Positions 22,997 through 35,300 of a stretch of 64,000 bases of DNA are shown here, in pieces. The position numbers and the translations under genes were made by a program. The DNA comes from Anoplopoma fimbria (lineage: Eukaryota; Chordata; Actinopteri; Perciformes; Anoplopomatidae). The stretch is taken from assembly GCF_027596085.1 (NCBI RefSeq), contig NC_072450.1, forward strand, positions 6,424,736 through 6,488,735, read 5' to 3'. Each line of letters starts with the position of its first letter. Within the stretch, counting starts at the first letter, position 1. The notes under the pieces were generated by a model. It had not been told where the DNA came from, searched no databases, and saw only the letters and a program-made list of their open reading frames with translations.

Positions 22997-23785
22997 TTAA
23001 TCAATGCTCAAAATGTCAGAAGGGCTAATTTCAGGGATGAAATAAGCCATGCTAAAATCATAAACTGCATTCATTCCAACAGCTTTCTATAAACTAATGC
23101 ATTATACACATACTAAGGCTTTAAGCAACATAAAAGCCTAAATAGTTAGAACTGTCTTTTGTTTTCTCTCACACATACAGAGGATTGCGCACTTCACTTG
23201 TTAATGGCAATAGTATGATTTATATTGACTCATGTTGGTTATTAATGTATGCATTTTAATCTAATTTTACATTTAAAAAAAACAGTCAAGCATAATGCAA
23301 ATAGTCGACTAATTGATTAGTAGATCGACACTAAATGAAAAGCCAACTACTTTGTTTATAGATTCTTCTAATAAAGCAAGACTTGTAAAGACATCTGCAT
23401 GGACTCTTAGAAACTGGGATGGACATTTTCTACTTTTAACTGACATTTTATAAACCATGCAATTAATTGATTAATCTAGAAAGCAGTCGTTCTTCGGCCT
23501 TAAAAAAAAAGCAACTCGTTGCACTAATTACAATCTTTTAAAATTGACCCCAGAATTCTGTGAAAGCCTCAATTGTTTAGACAGTTGGGGAAAATGTTTT
23601 CAAAATTCCTAGATTGGTTCCAGCTCAGTGAAACCTCTGCTTGAGATGAACCATGACACTCCCGACACACAAGAGGCCCTGATGTTTTACGTCGTGAGTC
23701 TAAATGTTTGCTCTCTGTTCCATTTCAGCTGGCCGTGTGATTCAGGCTTGAAGCATAACAAGCAAAGGTTATAATTATCCATACA
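22995..23785. other. AT-rich, with a TCGACTAAT-type inverted motif
   Basis: Near 23306 the sequence AGTCGACTAATTGATTAGTA followed by GATCGAC resembles the repeated TCGACTAAT wording of a fish hAT-like repeat. No boundaries are visible. The rest is unassigned. Confidence 0.35.
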
Positions 23786-23796
23786 GGGAGAAGTTG

Positions 23797-23836
23797 GGTT
23801 TCAAACCCACCACCCCCAAGGGTGCCCACTGAGCTG
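23797..23836 (-). repeat. tRNA-like promoter remnant
   Basis: Minus strand holds CAGCTCAGTGG (A-box-like, 23836-23826) and GGTTTGAAACC (B-box-like, 23807-23797), each one mismatch from consensus. Their starts are only 29 nt apart instead of 44, so a cloverleaf cannot form. It is most likely a decayed SINE head rather than a tRNA gene. Confidence 0.3.
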
Positions 23837-23850
23837 AGCCAAAGTACAGG

Positions 23851-24190
23851 CTGTCTGCAGTAATGATGAACAAAAAACAACAAGCTGCAACACAGTGCAA
23901 AAACCTCGGTAAGCAAAAAATATGTGTATCAAAAAATGTAAAAAAAGAAATGGTTGTTTTGATACTCTTTTCTTTGATATCCATAGTTATATATTGTACT
24001 GCTCCTATTCTACAGTCAGAACACGCTAAATGCAATGGTCTCCACACTGGTGGCAAAAGTACAGAAAGTAAAGTACATGAAAGAAATTATTTCGTATAAG
24101 TATAGGAAAATCATCATAAAAAGTAACTTGTGTAATGCTGGTGTCAAGCCGTTGGTAAGACAACCTCACAATGAGAATGTCTCAACCTCT
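23851..24190. other. Non-coding, nothing recognised
   Basis: AT-rich. The open frames on both strands have no domain. Confidence 0.5.
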
Positions 24191-24191
24191 C

Positions 24192-24501
24192 CAAAACATT
24201 ACATAACATTACAGTCATTTAGCAGACGCTTTTATCCAAAGCGACTTACAATCAGTAGTATATTACATATCATTCACCCATTCACACACTGATGACAGGC
24301 TACCATGCAAGGTGCCACCATCAGACTCTAACTAACATTCATGCAACATCCAGTCCACACCGATGGCAAGCCTTCGGGAGCAACTTGGGGTTAAGTGTCT
24401 TGCCCAAGGACACATCGACTGCCGAAGCCGGGTATCGAACCACCGACCCTCTGATTGGAGAGCTACCTTGCTCTCCACTACGCCACAGCCGGCACAAAAC
24501 A
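24192..24501 (-). mobile_element. tRNA-SINE with UnaL2-type tail, copy 1
   Basis: The element runs from about 24491 down to 24199. The RNA polymerase III promoter is intact by consensus: A box TGGCGTAGTGG (24485-24475) and B box GGTTCGATACC (24441-24431), with starts 44 nt apart as in a tRNA. The middle carries CCTTGGGCAAGACACTTAAC, and the 3' end has the CGCTTTGGATAAAAGCG hairpin and ATGTAATGT-type tail. A possible 7-bp target duplication CAAAACA lies at 24192-24198 and 24495-24501. It differs from the 26.4 kb copy at 3 of 281 positions. The 77-codon frame inside is not a gene. Confidence 0.9.
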
Positions 24502-25600
24502 GACCGCATTAACACAAAGTCCTGACAAGCTGACCGCATAGAAGTAGCGTGGACACGGGCTTACACTCGCTCTTATGTTATAAGTTGCACTTCAGCTGAT
24601 TGCAAAGGCTACAGCAATCATCCGGCTAAGTGCTGGAAAGTGTGTTCTGTATTTGTGTGAGAAGAAATATCTTCTATAATCAGCAGTCTGTTTCCATAAT
24701 CTAAAAAAAACACACCGCAGAGGGGCACGCAAAGCAAACGAGCCAACCATGTTCTGTCAAGATGTGTTAACTGTCTTGTTGTATGCTTTGAAAACAGATT
24801 GAGGGATAAAGTTGCTGTTGGCACTGAAATATTTTGTTTTGCTCATAATGCTGTGGTCTTATGATTATGCTAGATGTCAAGAAAAGGCAGAACAAAAAAC
24901 TATGGAGAAACTTTACTGAATGGGTGAAAGTTTTTATCTGAATAGCCACATATCTCTCTCTCAACGATAGCCTCTGGCACCAATGGGCCGATAGGGGCCA
25001 ACTAGCACCAGCCGCTTTTTGACGTTTGTATTTTGTTCTGTGTGTGATTTTGTTAATATACGTGCATCAGAAGCTTCAATAAATGCTCCCAGTTTTTTGC
25101 AAAAGAGGACCTGGGAACTGTTAATAATCAGTTGTAGTATTTTTTGGTTTTGTTTCAGTATCATTCATTGACCTTTTTTGTTTCGTTTGTGTGTTTATCA
25201 GGTCTAACATTGACATATTATTACCGTGTAAAGTTGATGTGGCTAATGTGGTAGTGAGAAGTGGGCTATGTACACATGGAGTAGAATTAGCATTCATTTT
25301 CAGGGAAGTAACACTGGATCAAATGAATATAATCTTTTTCAGTGTGCTCTGAAGTTTTCCCTTAAATACATGGAGCTGCTTTTAACTCATTGCTTAAAGA
25401 AAGGACAGTCTGTCTTAAAAAAGTATTATGTCTATAAATCTATATATATTTCGATATTTTTCACTGCATTCTTAAATGCTATAAAACAGGTGGAGATCTA
25501 CCTCTCTGTACATAGTATTTAGCTAGTAGTATATTCTCCACTGCTCTTCTTTGACCTAGCGCCACCTAAAATACAAAAATTTAAACTTAGATAAAAAAAT
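24502..25600. other. Non-coding, nothing recognised
   Basis: AT-rich unique-looking sequence. Short frames have no signature. Confidence 0.5.
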
Positions 25601-25601
25601 C

Positions 25602-25721
25602 CCAGGTATAGGAAGTATGAAAATCCAAGGAAAAGGAAATATGAAAATCCAAGGAGAAGGAAGTATGAAAATCCAAGGAAAAGGAAATAAAACAATTCAA
25701 GGAAAAGGATGCCCATATCAC
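25602..25721. repeat. 24-bp minisatellite, five units
   Basis: Units at 25602, 25626, 25650, 25674 and 25698 share the core CAAGGAAAAGGAAATATGAA; the last two are diverged. Because 24 is a multiple of three, the minus strand shows an 8-residue periodic frame (GFSYFLFL) that mimics a repetitive protein. Confidence 0.93.
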
Positions 25722-26009
25722 TTGACTGACAGGAAATCCCAGCAGAAACAGCATCCTCAATGTGATGCACACCAAAGATGGAGACAAACTAAATAAAACA
25801 AGAACCTCTTGCATTACAGCTCCAGAAATGCAACCAATTTAGTATTGGCAGAACTACTGAATTCATCAAAGTTTGTTGTAACAGATATATTTATGTTCAT
25901 ATTGGGCCAACACAAACTTCAATCTTTTTTTTGCAAGTGATGCAAGTAATGAGAGCAAGAGTTTATTATAGATGCGAGAAGTCAAGCCGGCAGACTCTTA
26001 AGATACTGA

Positions 26010-26160
26010 CATTTTGCAGCCGGAGGCAGCGAAGAGACAGAGCTGCTGTGTAGAACTCAATACAGCTCATTACCATCACTCTAATGACAGCTCCAAATGA
26101 TGGAGCAAGTTGGTGTTTTAATAACCTCAAAATGTGATAATGCATGTGCTCTCTCATCTG
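26010..26160. promoter_or_regulatory. CNE-like block
   Basis: Contains CTCATTACCATCACTCTAATG, a pair of TAAT-type cores, and a GC-balanced CAGCCGGAGGCAGCG segment. Composition is the only evidence. Confidence 0.3.
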
Positions 26161-26289
26161 TGCTTGTATACTAAACAAGTGTGAAAATAATGTTTAATTA
26201 TGTTTTAGGGGGGTTAATATGACCAAAAAAAGCAGACTGGATATTACCTTTGTTTGATGTATCACAAATACGCTTGTAATATTTAATCC

Positions 26290-26760
26290 ACGTAAAGTCA
26301 AAACCATTTCACCCAGGAGACAGCTTTTGTGTCCTGTGTGACATTACATTAATTTAAATAATGTAAGCAACGTATTTAATTAAAGTCAAACCATGACGTT
26401 ACATTACATTACAGTCATTTAGCAGACGCTTTTATCGAAAGCGACTTACAGTCAGTAGTATATTACATATCATTCACCCATTCACACACTGATGACAGGC
26501 TACCATGCAAGGTGCCACCATCAGACTCTAACTAACATTCATGCAACATCCAGTCCACACCGATGGCAAGCCTTCAGGAGCAACTTGGGGTTAAGTGTCT
26601 TGCCCAAGGACACATCGACTGCCGAAGCCGGGTATCGAACCACCGACCCTCTGATTGGAGAGCTACCTTGCTCTCCACTACGCCACAGCCGCCCATGTTT
26701 TACTAAACCTAACCTAGTAGTTGAGAATACAGTTGCAAGCTGCATGGGAACATACTTTTT
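26290..26760 (+). repeat. Older dispersed repeat split by a SINE
   Basis: The left part (26290-26400) has TTTCACCCAGGAGACAGC and AAACCATGACG. The right part resumes after the SINE with CCATGTTTTACTAAACC and TAACCTAGTAGTT. Joined in the reader's mind these match a common fish repeat with an AAACCATGA...CTAAACCTAACC string. The SINE therefore inserted into an existing copy, with CCATG present on both sides. Confidence 0.5.
26401..26691 (-). mobile_element. tRNA-SINE with UnaL2-type tail, copy 2
   Basis: Same structure as the 24.2 kb copy, with intact A and B boxes at the right end and the LINE-type tail at the left. No indels relative to the other two copies over 281 bp. It differs at 3 positions from copy 1, one of which lies in the hairpin (CCAAA to CGAAA in plus orientation, near 26437), slightly disturbing the tail stem-loop. 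It is inserted inside an older repeat. Confidence 0.9.
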
Positions 26761-27475
26761 GGTTTAAGATAGATTACCCCTCTCTAATAGTAACTGGAAT
26801 CCTGCTCCTTGCAATTTCAAAGCTGGCTCTAGCAAAAAATACGTCCCAATCCCATGCCACATGGCACAGGGCAAATAGAAAATAAATTTGCAGCACTCTG
26901 CGTTACAAGCTAACTGCAGATGTTAGAAAAAGTCCATCTCTCCAATGGGACGAACGCTATGCTAGTTTAGATTCAGTTTTCTCGTAACCACTGGCGGAGC
27001 CTCCGCGCAGACTTGCAGAACATGATTACGTCATGTTTCTTGTGCGCGCACCTCGTGCTTGCTTCACTGCAGTGAGTTAGGACCACGCTTTGCATTTATT
27101 TGCACTGCATACACAAATGGTCTCTGTTGTGATTGGTTCAATCCCCTAAATCCACGGTTCCGCATAATTGAAGGACAGCCAGAGTTTTTGTGCTCTGTGT
27201 TGTGACACCTTTGGTTGATACTGCAAATCGTCCCATCTTGCTTTTAATGCCAGCCGGACTGTTTCTGTATTGTAAGTAGGAGTGCACCCTTCTGGATAAA
27301 CTATGTAATGAGACCATTTCTGACTTGCTCGAGCAGATTGTTCTATATAAGATTCTTTAAAAAAATCTGTGTTTCGTTTCCGCACAGATCGGACAATATG
27401 CGCTAATACTGATTCATCTGTGATAAGCTAATATCAGCCGATTAAATCAGCCTACCGATAGATCTGTTAGGCTTT
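26761..27475. other. Non-coding; hAT-like scraps near 27.4 kb
   Basis: 26.99-27.06 kb is CpG-containing and GC-richer. The 27395-27475 stretch (ATCAGCCGATT, CTACCGATAGATCTG) looks like a decayed hAT-type element fragment. Otherwise unassigned. Confidence 0.35.
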
Positions 27476-28080
27476 TCTTTTTATAGCGACACAGGAGCCT
27501 GCGGTTCACTGATTAAGATAGCCCTTTAAGTGACCTTCAATATGTGTGAAAAGTCAGACGGAGAAGGCAGGGACAGAGTTTAAAGAATGACATTTCTCAT
27601 TAGCAGACACAAAAGACGCATAAAGAACAGTGAGAGGACTGCCAGTAATGGCCCTTAGGACCAGCCTGTTCCTCCATATGGACCCAGAAGGACATATTTG
27701 CACTTGGACCCTGTGCTGATCAAGGACACAATGATTAACATTTCCTATTTTAGCCATCTAGGCTCTCACAGATAAGCAGTGGGGATCTGATTTGGCCAGG
27801 TCGGACCTTGAGGAGGAATTCAATCAAATCTCAGGGGTACCCGTCTCGGTACAACCCTACAGTTTGATATTAGCATTTGTATTGTGCAGCTCTGTTGTTG
27901 ACCGAAGCTGCTCCGCCTTATCTGTCAATGCAGGCTTGTCGTGTCTGCACCTCGCAGTGAGTGTCTGCTGGTGCTTCCCATTCAGGGCCGCAGCGCTGGG
28001 AGTGCACACTGGCCCGGTGCGGAGCTCAAATCTCCGAGCAAAAAGAAAGGACAGCATCCGCTCCACTCTTCCATCACAGC
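27476..28080. other. GC-balanced non-coding region
   Basis: 27.78-28.06 kb is the most CpG-bearing stretch for several kilobases and is crossed by frames of 86-131 codons on both strands. I recognise no domain, and the frames run into the adjacent ACAAAC repeat. It could be a conserved regulatory block or undetected first-exon sequence. Confidence 0.3.
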
Positions 28081-28082
28081 AC

Positions 28083-28160
28083 ACAAACAAACACACACAC
28101 ACAAACACAAACACAAACAAACACAAACAAACACAAACAAACACAAACACAAACACACAG
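28083..28160. repeat. (ACACAA)n / (ACAA)n repeat
   Basis: Imperfect ACAAAC and ACACAC units. Frames translating it (Thr/Lys/His or Val/Phe/Cys) are artefacts. Confidence 0.93.
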
Positions 28161-28574
28161 AGTGCCTCCGACTGCTGCGAGAAATAGGCTACACAAAGAA
28201 ACACGTTTCCCTGCGAGCTAGTCTACTACAGCAACGAGGGAACATTTCCACACCCTTCGGCTAGAGTGAGAGGAATTTCATCTCCTCCACCACACAGTCC
28301 TGTGCAGTTATGGGTTGTTCCTTCACTTCATCTCTTCTTTCCATGTGTGTTTACAGTATTAGACTAGATGCGGTGTTGCTTTTTCAATCTGATGGCATTA
28401 GTTTGTTTATGCGTTGCTTTCAGGCCATCACATCTACGTCTGCAGGTTCAAATTGTATAACTAGGAGATTGATTATAAATTACATACAATTGCAATTGTG
28501 CATGACATTTAGCTTCTATTGTTCATCAGTGCGAAATCACCTGAAACAAAAAAAAATGTTGTGTATTTGTTACC
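28161..28574. other. Non-coding, nothing recognised
   Basis: AT-rich after 28300. No features beyond short frames. Confidence 0.5.
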
Positions 28575-28874
28575 TTTAAGTGATCATTTCTCATCTACAT
28601 AGGGAGGAGTTCCTCTTCAAGGAGTCCGACGTGATGCACCGCCATGTTTCTACAGCAGCCCAGAAGGGGAAAAAAACAAATCCTGACTCTAGAGAGGGCC
28701 TTTCATGTTTTTACATTACCTGAAGGCCAACATTTTTTTCCGACACGCTTGTGAAACTGATGTGAAACGCAGTCTGACTTCCGTTGCTCTTAGAGAAGTG
28801 TTACTATGGTAAGGATGGGCTTTGACCATGGGTTTGCACTCCGTGGCTTGGGTTCCTACACACTGGCCCTTTAA
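28575..28874 (-). mobile_element. TTAA-ended MITE-like element, copy 2
   Basis: Its right end in the plus orientation is CCTACACACTGGCCCTTTAA (28855-28874), the inverted form of the terminus at 5.19 kb. Minus-strand blocks CAACGGAAGTCAG, CTCTCTAGAG, CTGTAGAAACATGGCGGTGC and ATGTAGATG match copy 1. The other terminus is missing. Confidence 0.7.
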
Positions 28875-30770
28875 AGAGTTATGCCTTGTTCACAGATAGA
28901 TTCAAAATGGCAGGCTATGTCTTGTATTTTATGACTTTGAAGCTTGCAGGCATGTTTGAATTAAGTCATTTAAATTCTCATCATCTCATTGGGCAGTTAC
29001 TAGCGCCGTTTTGCCCCGTTACACTGGCACAAGACAAAGCAGTAAGTTTTCCAAGTGATGTGTTTCCATCCATCATTTTTCTTAATCAAGTCCTGGTAGC
29101 TGGTTAAAGTATGACTGTGGGGAACAGTTTTTTTTAAGGTTGATTCATAGGGGAATCAAAACACAGATTGGTTGTCCTCCCTGTGCATTTGTGGACATCC
29201 GCATAAAGTTGAACCTTTCTCAGCTTCCCTTTATATCGCTCATTAAATTGAGGTTTAATTAAAAATGGCATTATGTCTAGTCTAGAGTGTTTGGGTCAGT
29301 ATGTGTGGACAGGAGGTTTAGAACAAGCAGCAACTGCCACCACTACAGAAGAACAATAAGACCAATATGGAAAGTCCCTTACATACATAAAGTATATCGT
29401 TCTTTCTATAAATAGTAACAATACATCCAGATTACCATGCTCTGGGTGGATCACAGTCATGAAGATCCAGATTCATTGCTATCTGCTTCCAGTTCTTATA
29501 GTTTGGAAGGTAAAAGAGCCTTTGGTGCAGAAGCCGGCCCCAGAGGAGTGTTACAGCGAGAGCAATAAAAGGCTGCCAGTTACATTCATTCACACTGTAA
29601 ACACAAACGGTCTCTGTGTGATTGGTTTAACCATCATCCCAGTGCCACTGAGAGAAAATTATTTGGGAGGTGGTGCATAGCTCTAAAAGAATCTCACCAT
29701 AATAACTAAATCTGGCTGACAAATGTTTGTCCCAGGGCCAAAAAATACAGACAGCCTAAGACAACAAAACACAGTGAAGCTTCAGGTGTCAAAACATCTC
29801 TTCTCAGAACTGTGTGTGCCTTTTATTTTTCTGCAATCTGTTGATTATACGATGCAATTATCACTATGAACTTTATCTCAACTCTGCAAAAGGAAAGGAT
29901 CATTGACAAAAATATTGACCTGCAGCATTTCCCGCAGTTCAATAGTTTCTGTCTGTGTGGAGGGTTAATGCAGCAAGAAAGCTTGTAAATACAGGAGACG
30001 GGCAAATCGATAATGTTTGGGGCGATTCAAAACCAAAATACTGCAAGAGATCTTGTCTAACTGGAAACGCTTACTGAGAAAGTGAAACAGCTGTTAAATG
30101 AATGCATCATTTCAGATGAAACAGGAACTGTGATCCTAAGATCTGATTAAAATTCCACTAAACTTCAATCTTCAAACAATACGTCTCACGGCTTTCACCA
30201 TCACACATAAAGATGGACATCTCAGGGTAATCTTCACGCAAGTTATTGTTTCAGTTTCCCCCTCCACCGGAAGGCATTTCATAAAGCATGAAGGAAGGCC
30301 GTGATTCAGCTTGAGAGTGCTTGAAATGTCAACAGAGCCCGTTTAATGACAGTACAAATCAGGCTCAGCATAACCTTGAATGATGGCAGTATAAAACAAG
30401 CCATTGAGCAGGGCCGACTGCATAGGTAATAGTGTTATACAACCTGGCAGCTGGGGGCTTCTGATTAAACACGACGTCCTCAGATGATCTGTTGAGGTTC
30501 GTGATAGTTATGCGAGTGAAAGTCTGCATCTGTGAACTTTTAGAGTTAAAAAGCTGAGCTGCGGAAAACAAAACAACCCTAATGCCTAAATGAAAGGCGC
30601 AACCGGCATTTCACATCAGAGGCTTAATACGGATTCAAATTGTGTGTACTTTTCCGCCTAGCACAATTACCTCAATTTTACTTTAATTGGTTTTGTAAAA
30701 CCCCAACAGCACACCACTAATTAATAATCTGTATTATTAAATCAAGGTATTCAAAGACGGGCCAAGAAAA
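28875..30770. other. Non-coding, nothing recognised
   Basis: AT-rich with scattered balanced patches. A short block at 29595-29625 (CACAAACGGTCTCTG, TGATTGG) resembles 27110-27135, hinting at a minor shared repeat. No genes. Confidence 0.45.
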
Positions 30771-30775
30771 AACAA

Positions 30776-30986
<211 letters not shown>

Positions 30987-31059
30987 ATTTAAAAAAGAAA
31001 AATGGGACATTGTTTTCTGTTCATGGACCTCCCTCTGTGCCCTGCTGCACACTGCTGAA

Positions 31060-31390
31060 ATTATAGGAGGAATGATTACAAATTACAGTAATCAACATTC
31101 TTAATTAAGAGTCAGGTCCTCCTCAATCACTCAGAAGCCAAATGAACACAACAGAAACTTGAGGGCTCCCAGGCTGAGGTTGAAGCGAGGATGATAGCGG
31201 CTCCCCGACATGTATGAGCCATGGCAGGTAATTCCACGGGGCCATTGTTTGTTTGACAGCACCACACTCCCTCCAACTGCTCCTCTGATAATGGTGTTTA
31301 TGTACTTTGGCTCCACAAGGCGAGGAGAAATGGCCACACTAACAATAGAGGCAGTGGACAGAGGCAGCCAGCGAAATGGCACTGATTCAT
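31060..31390. promoter_or_regulatory. CNE-like block
   Basis: Balanced 330-bp block with AATTACAGTAATCAACATTC, TTAATTAAGAG, CATTGTTTG and TGTTTGACAGC motifs. Frames are open on both strands (62 and 96 codons) without a domain. One of the better enhancer-like stretches by eye. Confidence 0.35.
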
Positions 31391-31552
31391 TCCCTTGAAG
31401 ACCCAAAAAACAACAAAACAAAAACCATAATGTTACTCACTTATCTTAATCACAATCTGCCTAAATAAGACAGGGTACATCATTATTTGCAAGGACACCT
31501 AGCCATGTATACGCCTCAGCACAGTAACAATAGCTTATTTTATAGTGTAGAT

Positions 31553-32090
31553 CAGCGGTCCCCAACCACCGGGCCGCGGACCGGTAATGGTCCGTGGGTC
31601 ATTTGGTACCGGGCCGCACAGAAAGAATAAATAATTTATATTATTTCCATTTTATTTATTATCAGAATCTGAAAGATGTTTATTTTGAAAAATGACCGGA
31701 TTCTCTCCCAATGACACATGTCAAGACGCTTTTCTCGGTAACGTGATACGTTACCTCAAAAGTTAAGCCCAAAGCTAGCGAAAATTAGGGATTTTCATCA
31801 GTGACAGCAATCAAAACAAAATGACGGAGTAGACTGGACATAAGGAACACACTTCGGGGTCATTGTCTCCCATCACCCCCACATGGGACGGTCTCGTTGC
31901 AGAGAAACAAGCTCAGGGCTCCACTGATTCAGCGTTATGGTGATTTGTATTTTTTATGCATTTTATATTTGTTTTCATGCCGGTCGTATCATTTCATTTC
32001 GTCATGTTTATCTGCCACACCTTGAATGGCGGTCCGTGAAAATATTGTCTAACATGAAACCGGTCCATGGTACTGTGCCGGGGTTCACCC
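31553..32090. mobile_element. hAT (Charlie-like) non-autonomous element
   Basis: Left end CAGCGGTCCCCAACCACCGG followed by GCCGCGGACCGG, TACCGGGCCGCACAGA and an AT-rich body. The right side has GGCGGTCCGTGAAAATATTG and AAACCGGTCCATGG. This is the layout of a common fish Charlie-type element. The right terminus is decayed, so the inverted repeat is imperfect and the candidate 8-bp duplication (gtgtagat at 31545-31552) has no clean partner. No transposase frame remains. Confidence 0.75.
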
Positions 32091-33690
32091 AGACATGTAG
32101 GCAGGAATATTTGTTTATGACAATTGCAAACTACGTCTTTAATACCACACAATCGGTACAAGCAGCGCTCCGACTGTTTGGTATTTTCCTGACCTTTCCT
32201 GACCCTGAAATTTGCGCTGCGAATGAGACCTAGAGCAGAGATGAGAGTGGCTGAGAGTGTACTTATGTATTTATTAAAACACCCTCCAATCTATATTCAG
32301 TTTCAACCCAGCTTTGTGCTGCTACACATACAACCAAAAGTGGCAGGTGCACTTGGAGACGCCCACACAGTCCATGCACCCAAGACCTGCTGCTTTGTCG
32401 TTAAATAATAAATAAATAAATAAGATTTAAAATCGAGAATATTAAAACAAAGATTTAATTAAGTTTTGTATCATTTACTTCAGATCCATGTAGATAGATA
32501 CGTCATCAGTGTTTCAGTACAAAATTAGATACATTTTAGTGCAATGATTTTAATAACTGTGTAGAAATTTATAGACAGACGCTTTTTGACTGAAAAAAAA
32601 GGAATCCAGAGATATTTTTCACCCCATTTTAGGGCAGCACAAGACAATCAAATAACACCAATCTTTGGGTGTATTATGAGTTAGTGATATTGAAATGAGC
32701 ACACAAACATTTTGGGCCACAAGTACAATAATAGATTCCCTGCACAGGGAGACTAAAATATGACTAAATTGGTTCCCTCCAGAGAGAAAACATAACAATG
32801 CTTTATATAAGACTGGCAGTTTTTTCGCGGCGTCAATACTGTAAAAGATAAGTTCAGGGTTTAATATCAGTTTTTTTAATATCAGTTGTAAAAAAATATC
32901 ACGGTATGTTGAGTGATGTTGTAACACAAGTATATTATCATGGTTTATGTTGTTAGAAATGGATTCAGGTTTCAATTTTAGTGTTCCTTTAACTCCATTA
33001 ATCAGCAACTATGTTCAACCTTGTGAGTATTTTTTTTCTGTAAAAGAAGAGCTCTTGAAGTTGCAAGGAAAGAACTTACCATTGTCAAAAAAGGTCTAAC
33101 CCTTCATTTGATGGGTTTTGACAGAATCAATGCCTCCTTTGTGTCCAGGATGTGCTAGTTTTTTTCCATACATGAAAATACAGTTTTTGAAAGGTTGTTG
33201 AGATGTTTATGTAACCTCGTTTCAACAGACATTTAAACCTTTCACTTTTCAACCAAATCTCTTTCACCTCAAAATCCCCGAAACGGTTTACAAACAAATT
33301 CTAGAAATACTTAAGCCTCGTTTCCGTTCACATATTTTTATGTGCAATTTGAAATATCTCATGAGAAAAGTTTTACGGAAACAGCAAAATACTATCTAAC
33401 TTCCAAAACTGCAAATAAATGTTTTTTACACTAGCTTGATGTAGTTTTTGCCTTCATCGATAAAAAGAGTTAAATACGTTATTGGGTTATGGGAACGCCC
33501 TTTCAAATAAATACTGGCATAGCGAACATTTAACTAACATGACACATGATCGGCTGTTTCCGCTGTCTGCGTCATGTCGGATATTCCCATGCAAATGGTT
33601 GTTTTGGTCTCTAGACAGCATGAAATATGGCCAATATTAGCTGACATGAAAGAATAAAAACTTGCACAATTTAAACAAATTGCTGATGAC
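32091..33690. other. Non-coding; AATA repeat at 32.4 kb
   Basis: An (AATA)n run lies at 32405-32424. The 129-codon minus frame at 32619-33008 sits in AT-rich sequence with no domain. Parts of 33.28-33.66 kb (GTTTCCGTTCACATATTTTT, TTTTACGGAAACAGC) look like dispersed fish repeat wording but cannot be assigned. Confidence 0.4.
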
Positions 33691-34840
33691 CTCTCTCCAT
33701 GTCTTTCTCATAGATGGTTAGATGTATCGCCAGGTTCGCTGGAGGGAAGGGAGGCACGAGAGAACCAGACCCAGGACTGAGTGGGGGGGGGCAAACTGTC
33801 AGACAATGCTGGGCTAAAATTCTAGGTTTTCTAAAGGGACTCTGGTGCTTAGAAACACGACCACTTTTATCTACAGGTAAAGCAAAAATCAACTAAATTA
33901 AAGTTCCTTGTTGTAACTTTAATCAACAGGTAAGTACTTAATGGCGCTCCCAGTGCAGTTGCTTGGAAGTTTGTAACACAGCTGTGCAGATGCAATACAG
34001 GAAGAGTTGAAAAGGAGCATATAGCCTAACGTGAGCAATGCCTCTCTACAGTAACTTCACACAAGCAGGACAGAAGCCTTCACTTCTGTGCTGAGTCAGC
34101 AGGCTGACAGTAACCCTTGTCAGAAACCCTTTGAAGCCACTGCTTTCTCCCTGGTTTCTTCCAAAATAAGGAAGTGTTTCCAAACCCAGCCAAGCAGACC
34201 GACTTCTTTCTCGTCATAACATGTCGGAGAGGATACAGTAAACGGAGGGCGATGTTGTCAAAGTGTCTCTAAAAAGGCACAATCTGTGACGTACTTGTAT
34301 ACAGCAAGGGTAGCCAAAGCAACTCATTGATAGAAGGACTGAGCCAGAGCAGTCTGGAGGACCCAAAACCAACACGTAACAGTGTATTTAGTGAAATGTG
34401 CTGAATGCTCATGGAGCTGGAATTTGTGCCGAGCGTATGTTAAATGCACCAAATTGATTCACCAACGACCCAGTGAGTGGCCCGTATTTAATTGTATGTT
34501 TATTGATACCCGACATGCTGTTTTAACATCACACATTTACATAAAAGCTATGGATATAACAATAAAAATGTCTGGTGTTCTAGTTGTTCAGTCTATTTAA
34601 CAGTAAAATATTTTAACACTGCCAGTTCACACCTCATTAAGAGACACTCATCTGTTGCTAAAGCTCCACAGCCAGCCAGCAGTGGATCTGGCATGTCACA
34701 TTCAGCTATAACTCTTGTTTAGAAAGCTCAGTTGTGGCGGGAAATCCAGCAAAATAACAGGATTTATGTAACACGCAGGAGGTTCTCTTAAATCTATGGC
34801 AGAATAATGAACGTGTCATTTACATGTCAAAGGCGACGCA
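33691..34840. other. Non-coding, nothing recognised
   Basis: Includes a G9 run near 33783 and short frames without signature. No elements found. Confidence 0.5.
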
Positions 34841-34841
34841 C

Positions 34842-34928
34842 AGTTTGATAAAAGTTTGAATAAAGTTTGAATAAAATTTGAAAGTTTGAATAAAATATTA
34901 TAATAGTTTGAATAAAATATTATAATAA
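34842..34928. repeat. AGTTTGAATAAA tandem repeat
   Basis: Degenerate units built on AGTTTGAATAAA and AATAAAATATTATAATA follow one another for about 87 bp. The last two units are near-identical 24-mers. Confidence 0.8.
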
Positions 34929-35069
34929 AACAAGAGCTGGGAAAAACTGAGGTGTTACGGATGCGATTTCAACAAGTACAACAAGAAAATGAACACCTAT
35001 CTAGTTAAAAATTCACAATTTCAATATCAAACAGCTTTAATACGGCATTTGGTGGCTCCATAATTTGGA

Positions 35070-35300
35070 ATATATAAAAGGATATCATTGATGAAAGTCC
35101 CTTGAGGTCATGCAGTAGAAGGCCTGGACTGAACGAGGACATGACTTTTGAGAGATTGTCTAAAAGTCCCAAATAATCTTTCATGTGAGACTTGAATTAG
35201 AGGGATTATCGCCGGAGCTGTGGGCAGTTTTTAAAGTATTAAATTCCGTCTTCTCATCCATCTCCTCCATATGGATCAGACCGAAACACTTCAGCATTTT
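35070..35300. promoter_or_regulatory. CNE-like block
   Basis: Balanced sequence with GAGGGATTATCGCCGG, TTAAATTCCGTCTTCTC and CATCTCCTCCATATGG. No coding evidence. Low-confidence compositional call. Confidence 0.25.

Noticed and set aside
24431..24491. tRNA gene on the minus strand
   Set aside because: A and B boxes are intact, but the sequence continues directly into a SINE body and tail, so it is a SINE head.
24292..24525. MTGYHARCHHQTLTNIHATS-type frames at 24.3, 26.5 and 51.3 kb that look like a conserved protein family
   Set aside because: They are the same antisense reading of three SINE copies; similarity reflects the repeat, not a gene.
25602..25721. CRISPR array
   Set aside because: Units are contiguous with no unique spacers, and the genome is clearly eukaryotic; it is a minisatellite.
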